A stretch of DNA of 50,875 nt, taken from assembly GCA_020723345.1 (NCBI GenBank), contig DYJA01000043.1, positions 1 to 50,875 of the forward strand. The letters are read 5' to 3'. Both the position numbers and the translations under genes were made by a program. The notes under the pieces were generated by a model. That model did not search any database. It was not told the origin of the DNA and saw only the letters and a program-made list of their open reading frames with translations. The DNA comes from Candidatus Aquidulcis sp. (GTDB lineage: Bacteria > Chloroflexota > Anaerolineae > UBA4142). Positions within the stretch are counted from its first letter, which is position 1, and each line of letters begins with the position of its first letter. Of this stretch, positions 1 through 7,912 are shown piece by piece.

Positions 1-57
1 ACCGAATTCTACCGCATTATGCGCCCTCACTCCACCCTATGATGGGGTGTTACCGCG

Positions 58-288
58 GTGAGCCCTCACACGATCATCGCACCTTTTACAACCAAGATTC
101 GGCGCGCGCTTTTGCCATCCCATGTTCTTATTCCCGCTGGAATTGGAGGACTGGCGCAAGACTCGGTTGTGCTCTGCGAACAGATTCGCGTGGTAGATAA
201 GCGCAGAATCACCAAGGTTCTCGGCTACTTGGGCGAATCGCATCTTGACGCAATCGCCCAAGCCCTCCGAACCATCTTGGGGCTTTGA
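58..288 (+). pseudogene. MazF/PemK-like toxin, C-terminal fragment
   Basis: The 76 residues from a GTG at 58 match the C-terminal two thirds of MazF-type mRNA endoribonucleases. They show the strand SPHTIIAPFTT, the segment VVLCEQIRVVDKRRITKVLG, which is the family's usual 'DQIRTVDKRRL' stretch, and a last helix. The normal N-terminal part, with the first strands and the substrate loop, is absent. In the same frame a TGA at 40-42 blocks upstream extension, and I find no matching N-terminus in the other two frames of the 57 bases available. It is most likely a decayed toxin, though a frameshift just outside the window cannot be excluded. No antitoxin is visible. Confidence 0.6.
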
Positions 289-302
289 CAGACAAGGATA
301 CT

Positions 303-1337
303 ATGCACCTGCTCGCTTTTTTTCTGCTCGTCACCGCGCCGATGCGGATATATACGAACACCGTCCTGCCGCCGAACGGCGAGTACCATCAGCCCGTTTA
401 CATTATGGCGGACAACATCACGCTCGATTGCAATGGCTCGGCGTTCATCGGCGACAAGATCGGCGTCGGCTTGCTAATTCAAAATCGCAGGGGCGTCACG
501 ATTCGCAATTGCAAGTTTCGCAATTGGGATGTCGGCGGGTACGTCGTCAGCGGCAACCGTTTCGTTTTCGAGAACAATGATTTCAGCGATAACTTTTTGA
601 GCGATAATTCGAACATCGAGCATTTGAAACCGATGCCGCACGGCGGGTTGATCTTGAACGGCATTCAAAATTCGCGCGTCGTCGGCAACAAATCGAACAA
701 CAACGTCACGGGGATTCAGATTCTCAACTCGACGCGCATTCGGGTCGAGCGCAACACGACGAACCACGATCGCGGCTGGGGCATTTATCTGTACGGGACG
801 ACGGCGAGTCAGATTTTTTCAAACACCGTCGAGTATTGCAATCGCAGTTGTCCCGAATGGGGTCAGGATGCGGGCTGCGGCGCGGCGGGCATCGTCCTCA
901 CGATGCAATCGAATCACAACCAGATCGGCTGGAATATTTTGACCGCCGACGGCGACGGCATTTATCAAGGCAACTTGCCCGAAACCGCAAGCAACGACAA
1001 CGAAATGATGTACAACATCATTTCGAAAAGCGTGGCGAATGGCATCGAGGCGACGTTCAGTTACCGCAACTATATTCACCACAACACATTCACCAACGAC
1101 AACTACGGCGCGTGGCTGGGGTACGCGCAAAACGTGCGCTTTGAATACAACACGATTCGCGGCGCGAAAGTGAATAGCGTCCAGCACGATAACGCGCAAC
1201 ACAGTAGTTACACCGGCAACATCATCGAAGGCGCGGATATTCTGCTGCAACCTGTCGAGGGCGGCGTGTGTCAAGGCAACGGGTTCCAGGACAATAAACT
1301 CACCAACGCGCGCATCATCTTCGCCGGATGCAAATGA
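303..1337 (+). CDS. exported right-handed parallel beta-helix (NosD-like) protein
   Basis: The protein begins with a short hydrophobic segment (MHLLAFFLLVTAPM), probably a signal peptide. The rest is a regular ladder of about 22-25-residue units rich in Asn, Gly, Ile and Val, with motifs such as NNDFSDN, SRVVGNKSNNN, STRIRVERN and NYIHHNTFTNDNYG. This is the signature of NosD/pectate-lyase-like beta-helices (PbH1 repeats). Such folds are usually extracellular carbohydrate-active or surface proteins; the substrate cannot be told here. A TTG at 285 would add six residues, but ATG 303 precedes the signal peptide directly. The stop overlaps the next start by about 10 bases, so the two genes are probably co-transcribed. 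Confidence 0.8.
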   Translation: MHLLAFFLLVTAPMRIYTNTVLPPNGEYHQPVYIMADNITLDCNGSAFIGDKIGVGLLIQNRRGVTIRNCKFRNWDVGGYVVSGNRFVFENNDFSDNFLSDNSNIEHLKPMPHGGLILNGIQNSRVVGNKSNNNVTGIQILNSTRIRVERNTTNHDRGWGIYLYGTTASQIFSNTVEYCNRSCPEWGQDAGCGAAGIVLTMQSNHNQIGWNILTADGDGIYQGNLPETASNDNEMMYNIISKSVANGIEATFSYRNYIHHNTFTNDNYGAWLGYAQNVRFEYNTIRGAKVNSVQHDNAQHSSYTGNIIEGADILLQPVEGGVCQGNGFQDNKLTNARIIFAGCK

Positions 1338-2008
1338 ACGCGCGACTCGTCTGCCTCGTGGCTTTGCTCGCGCTGGTCCTGTCGCGCCCGCCGATTACAT
1401 TCGCGCAAGCGCCGACCGAAGAACCGACCAAGCGTCCATATATTTTTCCAACGCCGATTTTCGTCCCGACTTTTCCGAACGACACTCCGCCGTCGCCGAC
1501 GCGCGCCGTTCTGACAGCAACACCAAACGCGACAACCGTGCCTGACCAACCGACGGGCGATCAGACGTACACGGTTCAGCCCGGCGACTCGCTCTGGATC
1601 ATCGCGCAAAAAGTGTACGGCAACGGCGCGCGCTATCCGTTGATCGCCAACGCGAACGACATCACGACGACCACGCGCTTGCGAACCGGCATGGTCTTGA
1701 AAATTCCGAGTGCGCCCGGTCTCGTGACCATCACGCCGACCCGCGCGCCCGCAACTCCGACTCTTGCCGCCACTCGCGCGCCGGTCGCGACGCTCGTTTC
1801 CGCGTCGCCAACGCCGTCGCCAACGCCGACCGCGGCGAGTTTGATTCCCGCGTCTATCATGAGCCACGCACCCACCGTCATCAACATCATCAGCGCGCTC
1901 TTTGTGCTCGCGTCACTCGCATTTGCCGTGCTCGCGTACTTGATGTACGCGCGCGCGCGGCGACTGAAACGCATCGAGGAGGGCAAACCGCCGTTGCGCT
2001 TGCGCTGA
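1328..2008 (+). CDS. LysM-domain protein with C-terminal membrane anchor
   Basis: A signal peptide (hydrophobic VCLVALLALVLS) is followed by a Pro/Thr-rich linker, then one LysM domain at about residues 75-125 (TYTVQPGDSLWIIAQKVYG ... LRTGMVLKIP). A second linker of TPT/SPTPSPTP type and a transmembrane helix at about 175-200, ending in a basic RARRLKRIEEG tail, complete the protein. LysM binds N-acetylglucosamine polymers, so a cell-wall or polysaccharide-binding role on the outside of the membrane is expected. The start overlaps the beta-helix gene. A second ATG lies two codons downstream. Confidence 0.85.
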   Translation: MQMNARLVCLVALLALVLSRPPITFAQAPTEEPTKRPYIFPTPIFVPTFPNDTPPSPTRAVLTATPNATTVPDQPTGDQTYTVQPGDSLWIIAQKVYGNGARYPLIANANDITTTTRLRTGMVLKIPSAPGLVTITPTRAPATPTLAATRAPVATLVSASPTPSPTPTAASLIPASIMSHAPTVINIISALFVLASLAFAVLAYLMYARARRLKRIEEGKPPLRLR

Positions 2009-2175
2009 CGAAGAAACGTCGACTCGATTGCTTTGAGATCGCGTGAAGAACTGGAGCGGCTTGCCACGCAAGTCCCGCTCGTCCAGGTGCGCGGGCAGCG
2101 GATGCGTGGTTGACTCAGCGCGGTAGGGCGAGCCAGATTGTCGAAGCATGGCGAAGACACCAAGGCAGTGCGACT

Positions 2176-2204
2176 TTGACTTGCGCCGCGCCGCGCAGTA
2201 TAAT
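2176..2204 (+). promoter_or_regulatory. sigma70-like promoter TTGACT-17-TATAAT
   Basis: TTGACT (2176-2181) and a perfect TATAAT (2199-2204) are separated by 17 bases. The pair lies about 110 bases upstream of the gene starting at 2314 on the same strand. The rest of the 2009-2313 gap holds no convincing gene, only a short open stretch reading EELERLATQVPLVQVRGQRM that could be a gene remnant. Confidence 0.75.
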
Positions 2205-2313
2205 GACGCGCGAGACTGGCAATGACGCCAGCGTCGCAAATGGCTTTTGCCTGTCTCGACGCGCGTCAGCGCGCGCAGACAGGCATTTTGATTTCTGCAA
2301 AGAGGAGAATCGC

Positions 2314-3582
2314 ATGAACGACAAATTACGCCAACGACTGAAAATTCCCGCGAGCAGTTTGAACGCGATCAACGATCTCTTGCTCGATCCGAAGAGCAAA
2401 CTCGTCAACGACGTGCTCGCGGTGATCGCCAAGCACGGGACGATTGACGAGATCAATCGCAAATCGGCGGAGGCGCGCAAATTGCCGAACTTGATGAAGC
2501 GGCTGCGCGCGATGAAATCGCCGTACGTGCCCGACCTCGAATGGCTGATCGCGCAGCGCGACGCGGGCGCGTTCGTCAGCGTCGCGGATTATCGGCGCAA
2601 AGTTTTGGGCGACGCCGCCGCGACGATGAAGTTCAAAAAAGCGTACGCGGTCACGCTCGAAATCAGCGCGTTCCAGTATTTCCCGTGGCTCATCGCGGAA
2701 GCGAAACAGGCAATCGAAAAACGCGAACTGATGCCAGGTCGTTTCATCCGCGTGCGCTTTATGAAAGAATCGGAAGCGGATCAAGGCGATCTGCTCGCGG
2801 GGATGGCGGCGATGCAAGCAATCGGCGCGTCGTACGTGGACACGCTCGACACAAAAGGCACCGACGGCTCGAACGTGCATCTCGGCGGACCGGACACGAT
2901 CACCGGCTATTTCGGCGGCATCGGTCAGCCGAACGAGTACGCGCTCAAATGGCTCGACGAGTTTCTTTACTACTACACCAATTACGGAATTTACCAGGTC
3001 TTGAACATCAACGCGGGAACGATTCTCATCGGCTATTTGATTCATCGGCTCGGCATCAACAACGAGTTCAAGATTTCGGTCTTCGTCGGCAACGACAATC
3101 CGTACTTTATCGCGTGGACGCTGATGATGGCGAAGCTGTTCGCGCGCCCGGACGGCACGACGCCGCTCATCGGTTTCAATTTGAGCAACTCGGTGAACAA
3201 CGCGACGATCGAAGCGGCGGCGGACGTTCGCAAGAAATTCGGCTTTGAGGATGTCGTCCGCATCGAGCATCACATCACCGAAACGTACAAGAGCATCGTG
3301 CGCCAGCCGTACGACCGCCGCGCGGAATTGATGGAACTTGCGGATCACGTCAAGAACATTTCGGCGAAGCACGAGGGCGGCGATCCCGAAGTCGAAGCGA
3401 CGCGCGCGCATCCATCAAACTTGCTGGAGTACTTTATCCCGAAAGCGGAAGTTGAGGCGAAAGGGATGATGCCGACGCTGCTCGCGAATTACATGGACAA
3501 GCACGCGGCGTTGAATCACACCGCGGAGGAGTTGACCAAGCGGGGGTACGCGTTTGTGGCGGCGAAGAATCTGCACAAATAG
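2314..3582 (+). CDS. conserved-looking 422-aa protein of unknown function
   Basis: I do not recognise this family. ATG 2314 is chosen because AGAGGAG lies 8-10 bases upstream. The protein is soluble, with no signal peptide or membrane helix. It alternates hydrophobic strands with amphipathic helices, as in a TIM-barrel enzyme. Conserved-looking stretches are YVDTLDTKGTDGSNVHLGGP, GYFGGIGQPNEYALKW, VFVGNDNPYFIAW, GFNLSNSVNN and RIEHHITETYKSIVRQPYD. The clustered Asp, His and Gly residues suggest a phosphate- or metal-binding active site, but that is inference. It has its own strong promoter and no operon partner; the next gene is convergent. Confidence 0.75.
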   Translation: MNDKLRQRLKIPASSLNAINDLLLDPKSKLVNDVLAVIAKHGTIDEINRKSAEARKLPNLMKRLRAMKSPYVPDLEWLIAQRDAGAFVSVADYRRKVLGDAAATMKFKKAYAVTLEISAFQYFPWLIAEAKQAIEKRELMPGRFIRVRFMKESEADQGDLLAGMAAMQAIGASYVDTLDTKGTDGSNVHLGGPDTITGYFGGIGQPNEYALKWLDEFLYYYTNYGIYQVLNINAGTILIGYLIHRLGINNEFKISVFVGNDNPYFIAWTLMMAKLFARPDGTTPLIGFNLSNSVNNATIEAAADVRKKFGFEDVVRIEHHITETYKSIVRQPYDRRAELMELADHVKNISAKHEGGDPEVEATRAHPSNLLEYFIPKAEVEAKGMMPTLLANYMDKHAALNHTAEELTKRGYAFVAAKNLHK

Positions 3583-3612
3583 CGCGTTAGCGAATGGTGA
3601 GTTGAAAAACAC

Positions 3613-3640
3613 TTGACAACGCGGCGATCTGTGCTAGAAT
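3613..3640 (+). promoter_or_regulatory. sigma70-like promoter TTGACA-16-TAGAAT
   Basis: TTGACA (3613-3618) and TAGAAT (3635-3640) have a 16-base spacer. There is no protein gene downstream on this strand: the next gene (3775-4395) is convergent. The promoter therefore points straight at the candidate RNA at about 3647-3776. Confidence 0.65.
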
Positions 3641-3646
3641 AATATC

Positions 3647-3776
3647 CGAGACAGCAACTCGTTGTCTCGCAAAAAGCGGTCACGCTTTCTCCCGCCTCGC
3701 GAAAAGTCGCCATCTGTGGCGGCCTGCCCCCTCCTGTGCGTGATGGAGGATCGGGCTAGCGAGGCGGGTTTCGTTT
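3647..3776 (+). ncRNA. candidate structured small RNA (unidentified)
   Basis: The expected transcript contains three structured parts. The first is an 8-bp hairpin (GAGACAGC at 3648-3655 with GTTGTCTC at 3661-3668). The second is a 6-bp hairpin, AAAGCG (3673-3678) with CGCTTT (3683-3688). The third is a perfect 10-bp closing stem, CCCGCCTCGC (3691-3700) with GCGAGGCGGG (3759-3768), which encloses two hairpins (GTCGCCA/TGGCGGC and GCCCnCTCC/GGAGGnnnGGGC). The closing stem is followed by TTTCGTTT, as at a terminator. The layout fits a free-standing RNA of about 130 nt. It lacks the conserved cores of SRP RNA, tmRNA and RNase P RNA. The hairpins may also end transcription of the convergent gene. 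Confidence 0.5.
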
Positions 3777-4395
3777 ATCCCTTGAAATCGTACACGCGGC
3801 GGACGCGTTGTTGCAACACCTCGAACGCGTCCGCATCGCCGACGGAATCGCGCCGCAATAGCGCGCCTGCCACAATATCGGCGACTTGGATCAGCGGCTC
3901 GCTTCTGGAACGTCGAATTTGAACGCGTTTGAAATGGCGCGGAATCTCGCGCGCTTTCATAAAACGATTCAATTCCGTGTACAGTTGCTTGGCGGAACCA
4001 AATTCGTCCAGAATCAACGTCGCGCCCTCGCGCTCATCCGCTGGAATCTTTTGCAGCAACTCCGTCACAAAGAACAAATAAAACTCGTATCGTCGCATCA
4101 CCTTGAACGCGCTCGAGATATTGGTTTTGTCTACGACGATTGCCCAGCTCTCGAATGGCGCGTGCGCTAACGCCTCCAACGTGCGTGTCCTCAACTTGGC
4201 GGAGCCGAAGCGATTGAACTTGAATTCGAACTGGGTGGGCAGATGCGCTTCTTCACGCAGCCGAGCGAGCAACTGGCGTAACTCGTTGGGCTTGGGCGTG
4301 GCAATGACGGCGACGACGAAATAGCGCGACGCGCCTTTCTCAAAGGCGAAACTTATGTCGCCCGCTTCGTCACCTGCAAAGGTCAATGTAATCAT
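3775..4395 (-). CDS. DUF3800 family protein
   Basis: The N-terminus MITLTFAGDEAGDISF carries the acidic signature of DUF3800 (normally DESGD near the first strand). The C-terminal helix EPLIQVADIVAGALLRRDS matches the family's 'QLADLVAGA' motif, and a central ATLILDEFGSAKQL strand supplies another acidic pair. DUF3800 proteins have an RNase H-like look and are common in mobile and defence neighbourhoods, but their activity is unsettled. ATG 4395 is preferred over an upstream start at 4422, which would add nine unrelated residues. The candidate RNA lies immediately downstream and convergent. Confidence 0.8.
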   Translation of the reverse strand: MITLTFAGDEAGDISFAFEKGASRYFVVAVIATPKPNELRQLLARLREEAHLPTQFEFKFNRFGSAKLRTRTLEALAHAPFESWAIVVDKTNISSAFKVMRRYEFYLFFVTELLQKIPADEREGATLILDEFGSAKQLYTELNRFMKAREIPRHFKRVQIRRSRSEPLIQVADIVAGALLRRDSVGDADAFEVLQQRVRRVYDFKG

Positions 4396-4487
4396 CAATC
4401 TGCCTTTCTGCCCACGGTCCACTTATCAGCGAATCGCAAGTCCTCAACGGCAAGAGTCGTGTGGTTTGATCGCGCCGTGCGGTTGCG

Positions 4488-4657
4488 CCGAGCGATAAAT
4501 CGCGCGGCTGAAAAGACAAGCCCGATGAATCGGGCTGACGCGCAATCGGCTTGAGCCGTCCTTCGGCTACGCTCAGGATTGAAAATTTTGATTTTGCGTA
4601 GCCGTCGGATATCCGATGGCGAAAGGCGGAGTCGTAGGTGACTCCGCCTTGTGGTTT
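4488..4657. repeat. dispersed repeat, copy 1 (next to DUF2442 gene)
   Basis: This stretch is repeated at 5159-5369. Shared blocks include GCCGAGCGAT(A/G)AAATCGC, GAATCGGGCTGACGCGCAAT, GGCTTGAGCCGTCCTTCGGC, GCTCAGGATTGAAAATTTTG, and a terminal palindrome around ACTCCGCCTTGTGGTTT. Several parts are self-complementary (ATCGGATATCCGAT; GGCGGAGT...ACTCCGCC), so it would fold as RNA. It fills most of the gap between the DUF3800 and DUF2442 genes. Confidence 0.75.
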
Positions 4658-4659
4658 GT

Positions 4660-5043
4660 TCAGTGGGCTTTGACGCGCGCCCGCACGCGGCGCGACGATG
4701 CGCGGCGTCGAATGGACTTGCGCGCGGACGGTCGCGGTTTTGACACAGCGAGTTTGCGCCCCTTCGCCCACGGCGGATCGCCCTCGTAGTAGAGCGTTTC
4801 AGGCGCAATGTCCACGTCATTGGGCCACGCCAGCGTCTGCCCGATGGGATCAACAAAGACCGATGCGAACATCTTTGGATCGTTGCGGATTGGCTCGAAG
4901 ACGGGACCCCACAAGTAGGGTTCAAGATCAATTTCGCGTTCGGTGTCATCGGTGAACACAAGGTGGACGCGGAACCCCTCCAGGGGTTTGACCGAGCGGA
5001 CTCCGATTAGGTTGGGATATTTAGGGTGAGTGATGATCGTCAT
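4660..5043 (-). CDS. DUF2442 domain protein
   Basis: The first 90 residues (VRSVKPLEGFRVHLVFTDD, TEREIDLEPYLWGPVFEPIR, then FASVFVDPIGQTLAWPNDVD) match DUF2442. These small proteins usually sit beside DUF4160 genes and are suspected of toxin-antitoxin-like roles. The last 35 residues are a very basic Arg/Lys tail. ATG 5043 is chosen over an upstream in-frame start because a consensus promoter ends about six bases before it and DUF2442 begins there. No DUF4160 partner is present. The gene is bracketed by two copies of one repeat. Confidence 0.75.
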   Translation of the reverse strand: MTIITHPKYPNLIGVRSVKPLEGFRVHLVFTDDTEREIDLEPYLWGPVFEPIRNDPKMFASVFVDPIGQTLAWPNDVDIAPETLYYEGDPPWAKGRKLAVSKPRPSARKSIRRRASSRRVRARVKAH

Positions 5044-5055
5044 GATTCTGATCTG

Positions 5056-5084
5056 ATTATAACATATTTCAAGCACGTGTTCAA
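5056..5084 (-). promoter_or_regulatory. promoter TTGAAC-17-TATAAT for the DUF2442 gene
   Basis: On the minus strand TTGAAC (5084-5079) and TATAAT (5061-5056) have a 17-base spacer. The predicted start of transcription lies only a few bases before ATG 5043, so the mRNA would be leaderless or nearly so. Confidence 0.6.
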
Positions 5085-5112
5085 TGCGACGCAAAAACGA
5101 AAAAGATGATGA

Positions 5113-5148
5113 GACCTTCGCGGTTTCGGAAACGGCGAAGGTCTTTTT
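5113..5148 (+). terminator. intrinsic terminator-like hairpin
   Basis: GACCTTCGC (5113-5121) pairs with GCGAAGGTC (5135-5143). The inner GTTTC/GAAAC extends the stem, and TTTTT follows. It reads as a plus-strand terminator, although no plus-strand gene precedes it; it may limit antisense transcription into the DUF2442 promoter. Confidence 0.6.
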
Positions 5149-5158
5149 GTGTGCGGAC

Positions 5159-5369
5159 GCCGAGCGATGAAATCGCACGGCTAACGCGGGTGCAAGCCCG
5201 ACACCTGCACTTGCGTTACCGCAGGTGCAAGTGTGAATCGGGCTGACGCGCAATCGGCTTGAGCCGTCCTTCGGCTATGCTCAGGATTGAAAATTTTGAT
5301 TTTGTGTCGCCATCGGATTTATCCGATGGCGACAAGGCAGAGTTGGGGGGACTCTGCCTTGTGGTTTGC
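5159..5369. repeat. dispersed repeat, copy 2, with nested palindrome
   Basis: This is a second copy of the repeat at 4488-4657. It is longer because of a nested palindrome at 5201-5234: ACACCTGCACTTGCG faces CGCAGGTGCAAGTGT with two wobble positions. The same 15-base arm occurs inside a coding gene at 34711-34725. The two copies enclose the DUF2442 gene in direct orientation. Confidence 0.75.
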
Positions 5370-5387
5370 AAGACGTCACATTGGCAG

Positions 5388-5600
5388 TTATCTTATCTTT
5401 CCGTAGCGGTACACGTTTCTTATGTTGGCGTGGAAGAATTTGCCAAGCGAAGATGCTGCTAACAATTGCTCATACACCTCTTTGGGTACACCATAGTATT
5501 GGTATATGCCTCCTGATTTGAATTCTATCTCCAATGTCATGGTGCTGGAATCGTATCCAACCGAATGGAGATTGCTAGAATCCACAGGTAACCTATTCAT
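5388..5600 (-). CDS. KTSC domain protein
   Basis: This 70-residue protein is a complete KTSC domain: SSNLHSVGYDSSTMTLEIEF, then GGIYQYYGVPKEVYEQLLAA and SLGKFFHANIRNVYRYGKI. The family's conserved Tyr, the VP...VY turn and the S.GK.F segment are all present. KTSC domains are small, are found alone or fused to other domains, and often occur with restriction or nuclease genes; their function is unknown. AAAGGAGA sits about 8 bases before ATG 5600. The gene starts only 18 bases after the stop of the OLD-family gene on the same strand, so the two very probably form one operon. Confidence 0.85.
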   Translation of the reverse strand: MNRLPVDSSNLHSVGYDSSTMTLEIEFKSGGIYQYYGVPKEVYEQLLAASSLGKFFHANIRNVYRYGKIR

Positions 5601-5618
5601 AGTCTCGTCTCCTTTTGA

Positions 5619-7604
5619 TTACTTCGCGAATCTTGATTGCTTCAGGGCGAGTATCTTTTCGATGATGGCTTTCACGGTGTTGCTACCGCGCTCGTTTTCC
5701 TGAGCCTTGTTGATTACAGTAGCGATAATAGTAGGATTCTTTATGGCATGTTCCTTTTTGGGAATGCAGAATTGGTCTTGGCACTCTTGCAGCCATTCGT
5801 CAAATTCCCTGGTTCCAATCTCATCACGCAGAGTTGTCTCTAGATCCGTTTCAAAGCAAGCATATTGATCGTGAATTTGATGCGGCCAGTCCACAATGGG
5901 TTGTTCAAAAAGCCTGAGCAGGCGATGATTGTCTTTTGGTCTAGCTCGTTTTTCATCCTTGCCCTTGTCGCTATCCCAAATCACATAGACAGGAATTCCC
6001 AACTGACGAAAGATGATCGCTGGGCGATCCAGATTCGTTTTGCCGCCGCACGGGATCACAGAGAATCCATTACTTTCCAAGTGGTGTCCCATGCTTGTAG
6101 CAATACCGAGAATAGCAGCACGGTCATCTTCGCCTTCTACAAGCACAGCAACATCTGCGAAGAAACCCTCACTCATCCATGGTGTCATTATGGCTTGAAG
6201 ACGTGGGAGCAAAGTCGCACCAGTGTATTCCTCAGTGGGGCTTCCGTCTGCTTGCCACAAGGTTTTCGCTACATTGTCCAGCCCCGTACTGATGATTTTT
6301 GTGATTTTGGGCTTGTCTGCCCCGTTAGCAGTCTTCCGAAATAGCCTGATTTGGTCAATACGGTCAATGCCGACGAACAACGGTGAATGAGTCGCGTAAA
6401 TGACTTGCGTTTTTTCTGCCACGCCAGGTATTTTCCCCAATGCAAGATCGTGAAGGACTTGCGCTAGATGTCGCTGCCTATTGGGGTGTTGGTACAATTC
6501 GGGTTCTTCGATGGCGAGAACAAGATCAGGCAACCGTTGTTGCGTGGTTCGACTTGGTTCGATAGTATCCGCAGTAATCGCGGGCGTCGTTTGTGCCAAG
6601 GCAAGATGTTGAAGGATTGTGAGAATAAACGCTCTCTGTAGACCATGTCCAGTACGAGCGACGACAGATGAGTATCCGTCTTCAATAAGTTTAACGTCAG
6701 TTTGTGGCAAAGGAATGTCTATTTCGGATATGGGAAGCCAATGCAGGTCAATTCTTACATCAGAATCAGGAATGAACGTCTTTAGCGTTGTTGTCATTTC
6801 GCTGGCTAGGTTTGTTAACTCGGTCTTGCTTGCGGGATCAATGATCTCGGCGTACCGCTCCTGAGTTTGTTGCTTAAACCGTGCCAGTTCTTCATTCGTG
6901 GCTAGCACATTCCGAACTACCAAATTCATTAGCTCTGTAAGTACCGAACCGCGTCCTTCGGCACTATCGTCGCTTGCATCACGTACAGCAGGAATAAACA
7001 AAAAGCGCGTGAATTTTCCCAGATGCCCTTGAGCCACCTCCTTAAAACCAAAAAATTGACCGTCATCCCTTTGCCTAGAACACATCTCAGGGTGTTCGTT
7101 TTCCCATTGTCTCAAGTTTTCTTCCACCATGGCTAAATTCGACCATGGAGGAAGCACGCTAAAATCTGGTTTTGCTCGAATGCTCTCGTACGCTTCTTTT
7201 GCTGTTTTGCCTCGATCTTTGACAGTCAATGTATCCCTAATTCCTTGGAATGCTGGATTCTGGAGTGTTGCCCCATGGTACTTCCAGGTGGCTTTTCCAT
7301 CATCCAATACAAAAACCCGCTCAATGGTCAATTTTTCATCTCGCACATAACTCGCGAAAAGGTCTTTTGCCTCCGCCGATAGATTCTTGAATGTGACTGC
7401 AACGACTATTTCTGCTATCGTATCCCGACCGTAGAAATCATCTGGATCGACTTTGGGAGCAGGATGATAGAACAAGTCCAGCCCTCGCAAGAAAGCAGAT
7501 TTCCCTGATCCGTTTGCTCCAACAAGTGCAGTCAGACTCTCGCAATATAGCGTTTCATTGAGAATAGAACGAAAATTTCTGATATGGATAGATTCAATAA
7601 GCAT
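5619..7604 (-). CDS. OLD-family ATPase with C-terminal TOPRIM nuclease domain
   Basis: This 661-residue protein is an overcoming-lysogenization-defect (OLD) type ATPase/nuclease. Seen directly: Walker A GANGSGKS at residues 29-36, an ABC-signature-like stretch near 319-331 (GHGLQRAFILTIL), Walker B LVLAIEEPE at 361-369, the switch THSP near 405, and TOPRIM motifs LVEGEDD (488-494) and DSDKG (544-548). OLD proteins cleave or nick DNA and several act in phage defence. ATG 7604 is chosen because AAAGGA lies about 10 bases upstream and the ATPase fold starts there. No UvrD-like helicase or reverse transcriptase adjoins it, so it is not a Gabija or retron arrangement. By eye the gene is less G+C-rich than its surroundings, suggesting transfer. 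Confidence 0.9.
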   Translation of the reverse strand: MLIESIHIRNFRSILNETLYCESLTALVGANGSGKSAFLRGLDLFYHPAPKVDPDDFYGRDTIAEIVVAVTFKNLSAEAKDLFASYVRDEKLTIERVFVLDDGKATWKYHGATLQNPAFQGIRDTLTVKDRGKTAKEAYESIRAKPDFSVLPPWSNLAMVEENLRQWENEHPEMCSRQRDDGQFFGFKEVAQGHLGKFTRFLFIPAVRDASDDSAEGRGSVLTELMNLVVRNVLATNEELARFKQQTQERYAEIIDPASKTELTNLASEMTTTLKTFIPDSDVRIDLHWLPISEIDIPLPQTDVKLIEDGYSSVVARTGHGLQRAFILTILQHLALAQTTPAITADTIEPSRTTQQRLPDLVLAIEEPELYQHPNRQRHLAQVLHDLALGKIPGVAEKTQVIYATHSPLFVGIDRIDQIRLFRKTANGADKPKITKIISTGLDNVAKTLWQADGSPTEEYTGATLLPRLQAIMTPWMSEGFFADVAVLVEGEDDRAAILGIATSMGHHLESNGFSVIPCGGKTNLDRPAIIFRQLGIPVYVIWDSDKGKDEKRARPKDNHRLLRLFEQPIVDWPHQIHDQYACFETDLETTLRDEIGTREFDEWLQECQDQFCIPKKEHAIKNPTIIATVINKAQENERGSNTVKAIIEKILALKQSRFAK

Positions 7605-7619
7605 TCTTCTTTTTCCTTT

Positions 7620-7912
7620 CATCAAACAAAAACACCCACCGCTCGCCGCGCGTCCTCCGCAAACACAAAGGACGCGCGCCAAATGGGGCTAGGACAACGG
7701 ACAAGTGCGGATTAAACGGACGCGTTCGGATTGGGGTTGTCCGTTTAATCCGTTTGTGTCCGTTGTCATCCTGCGCGGAGATGACAACGGACAAGTGCGA
7801 AACCCAACGGACGGATACGCTCTGTCCGCTTCTTTTCGGTTTTGTCCGTTGTAATCATCCTCTCGCAAACAAAAACACCCGCCGTCAGCGCGCGTAATAA
7901 ACGCGCGCCAAG
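7620..7912. repeat. alternating repeat cluster, left part
   Basis: Two repeat types alternate. Type A is AAAAACACCC(A/G)CCG...GCGCGCCAA (7627-7683 and 7866-7912). Type B is a long palindrome based on ACAACGGACAAGTGCG and its complement (7692-7772 and 7782-7856); in the first copy GACAACGGACA...GATTAAACGGAC faces its near-perfect inverse. Matching copies lie at 8612-8890, so the VapBC-like pair is enclosed by them. The type B copies extend into the 3' end of the PIN reading frame. Confidence 0.75.

Noticed and set aside
2009-2110. Possible gene remnant reading EELERLATQVPLVQVRGQRM
   Set aside because: Too short, no start or ribosome-binding site and no family recognised.
2326-3411. Long open frame on the minus strand opposite the gene at 2314
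   Set aside because: Arg/Val/Asp-rich product without motifs, antisense to a gene with good promoter, ribosome-binding site and protein-like sequence.
5619-7604. Gabija system (GajA)
   Set aside because: The nuclease fits GajA-like OLD proteins in outline, but there is no UvrD-like GajB gene; the neighbour is a KTSC protein.
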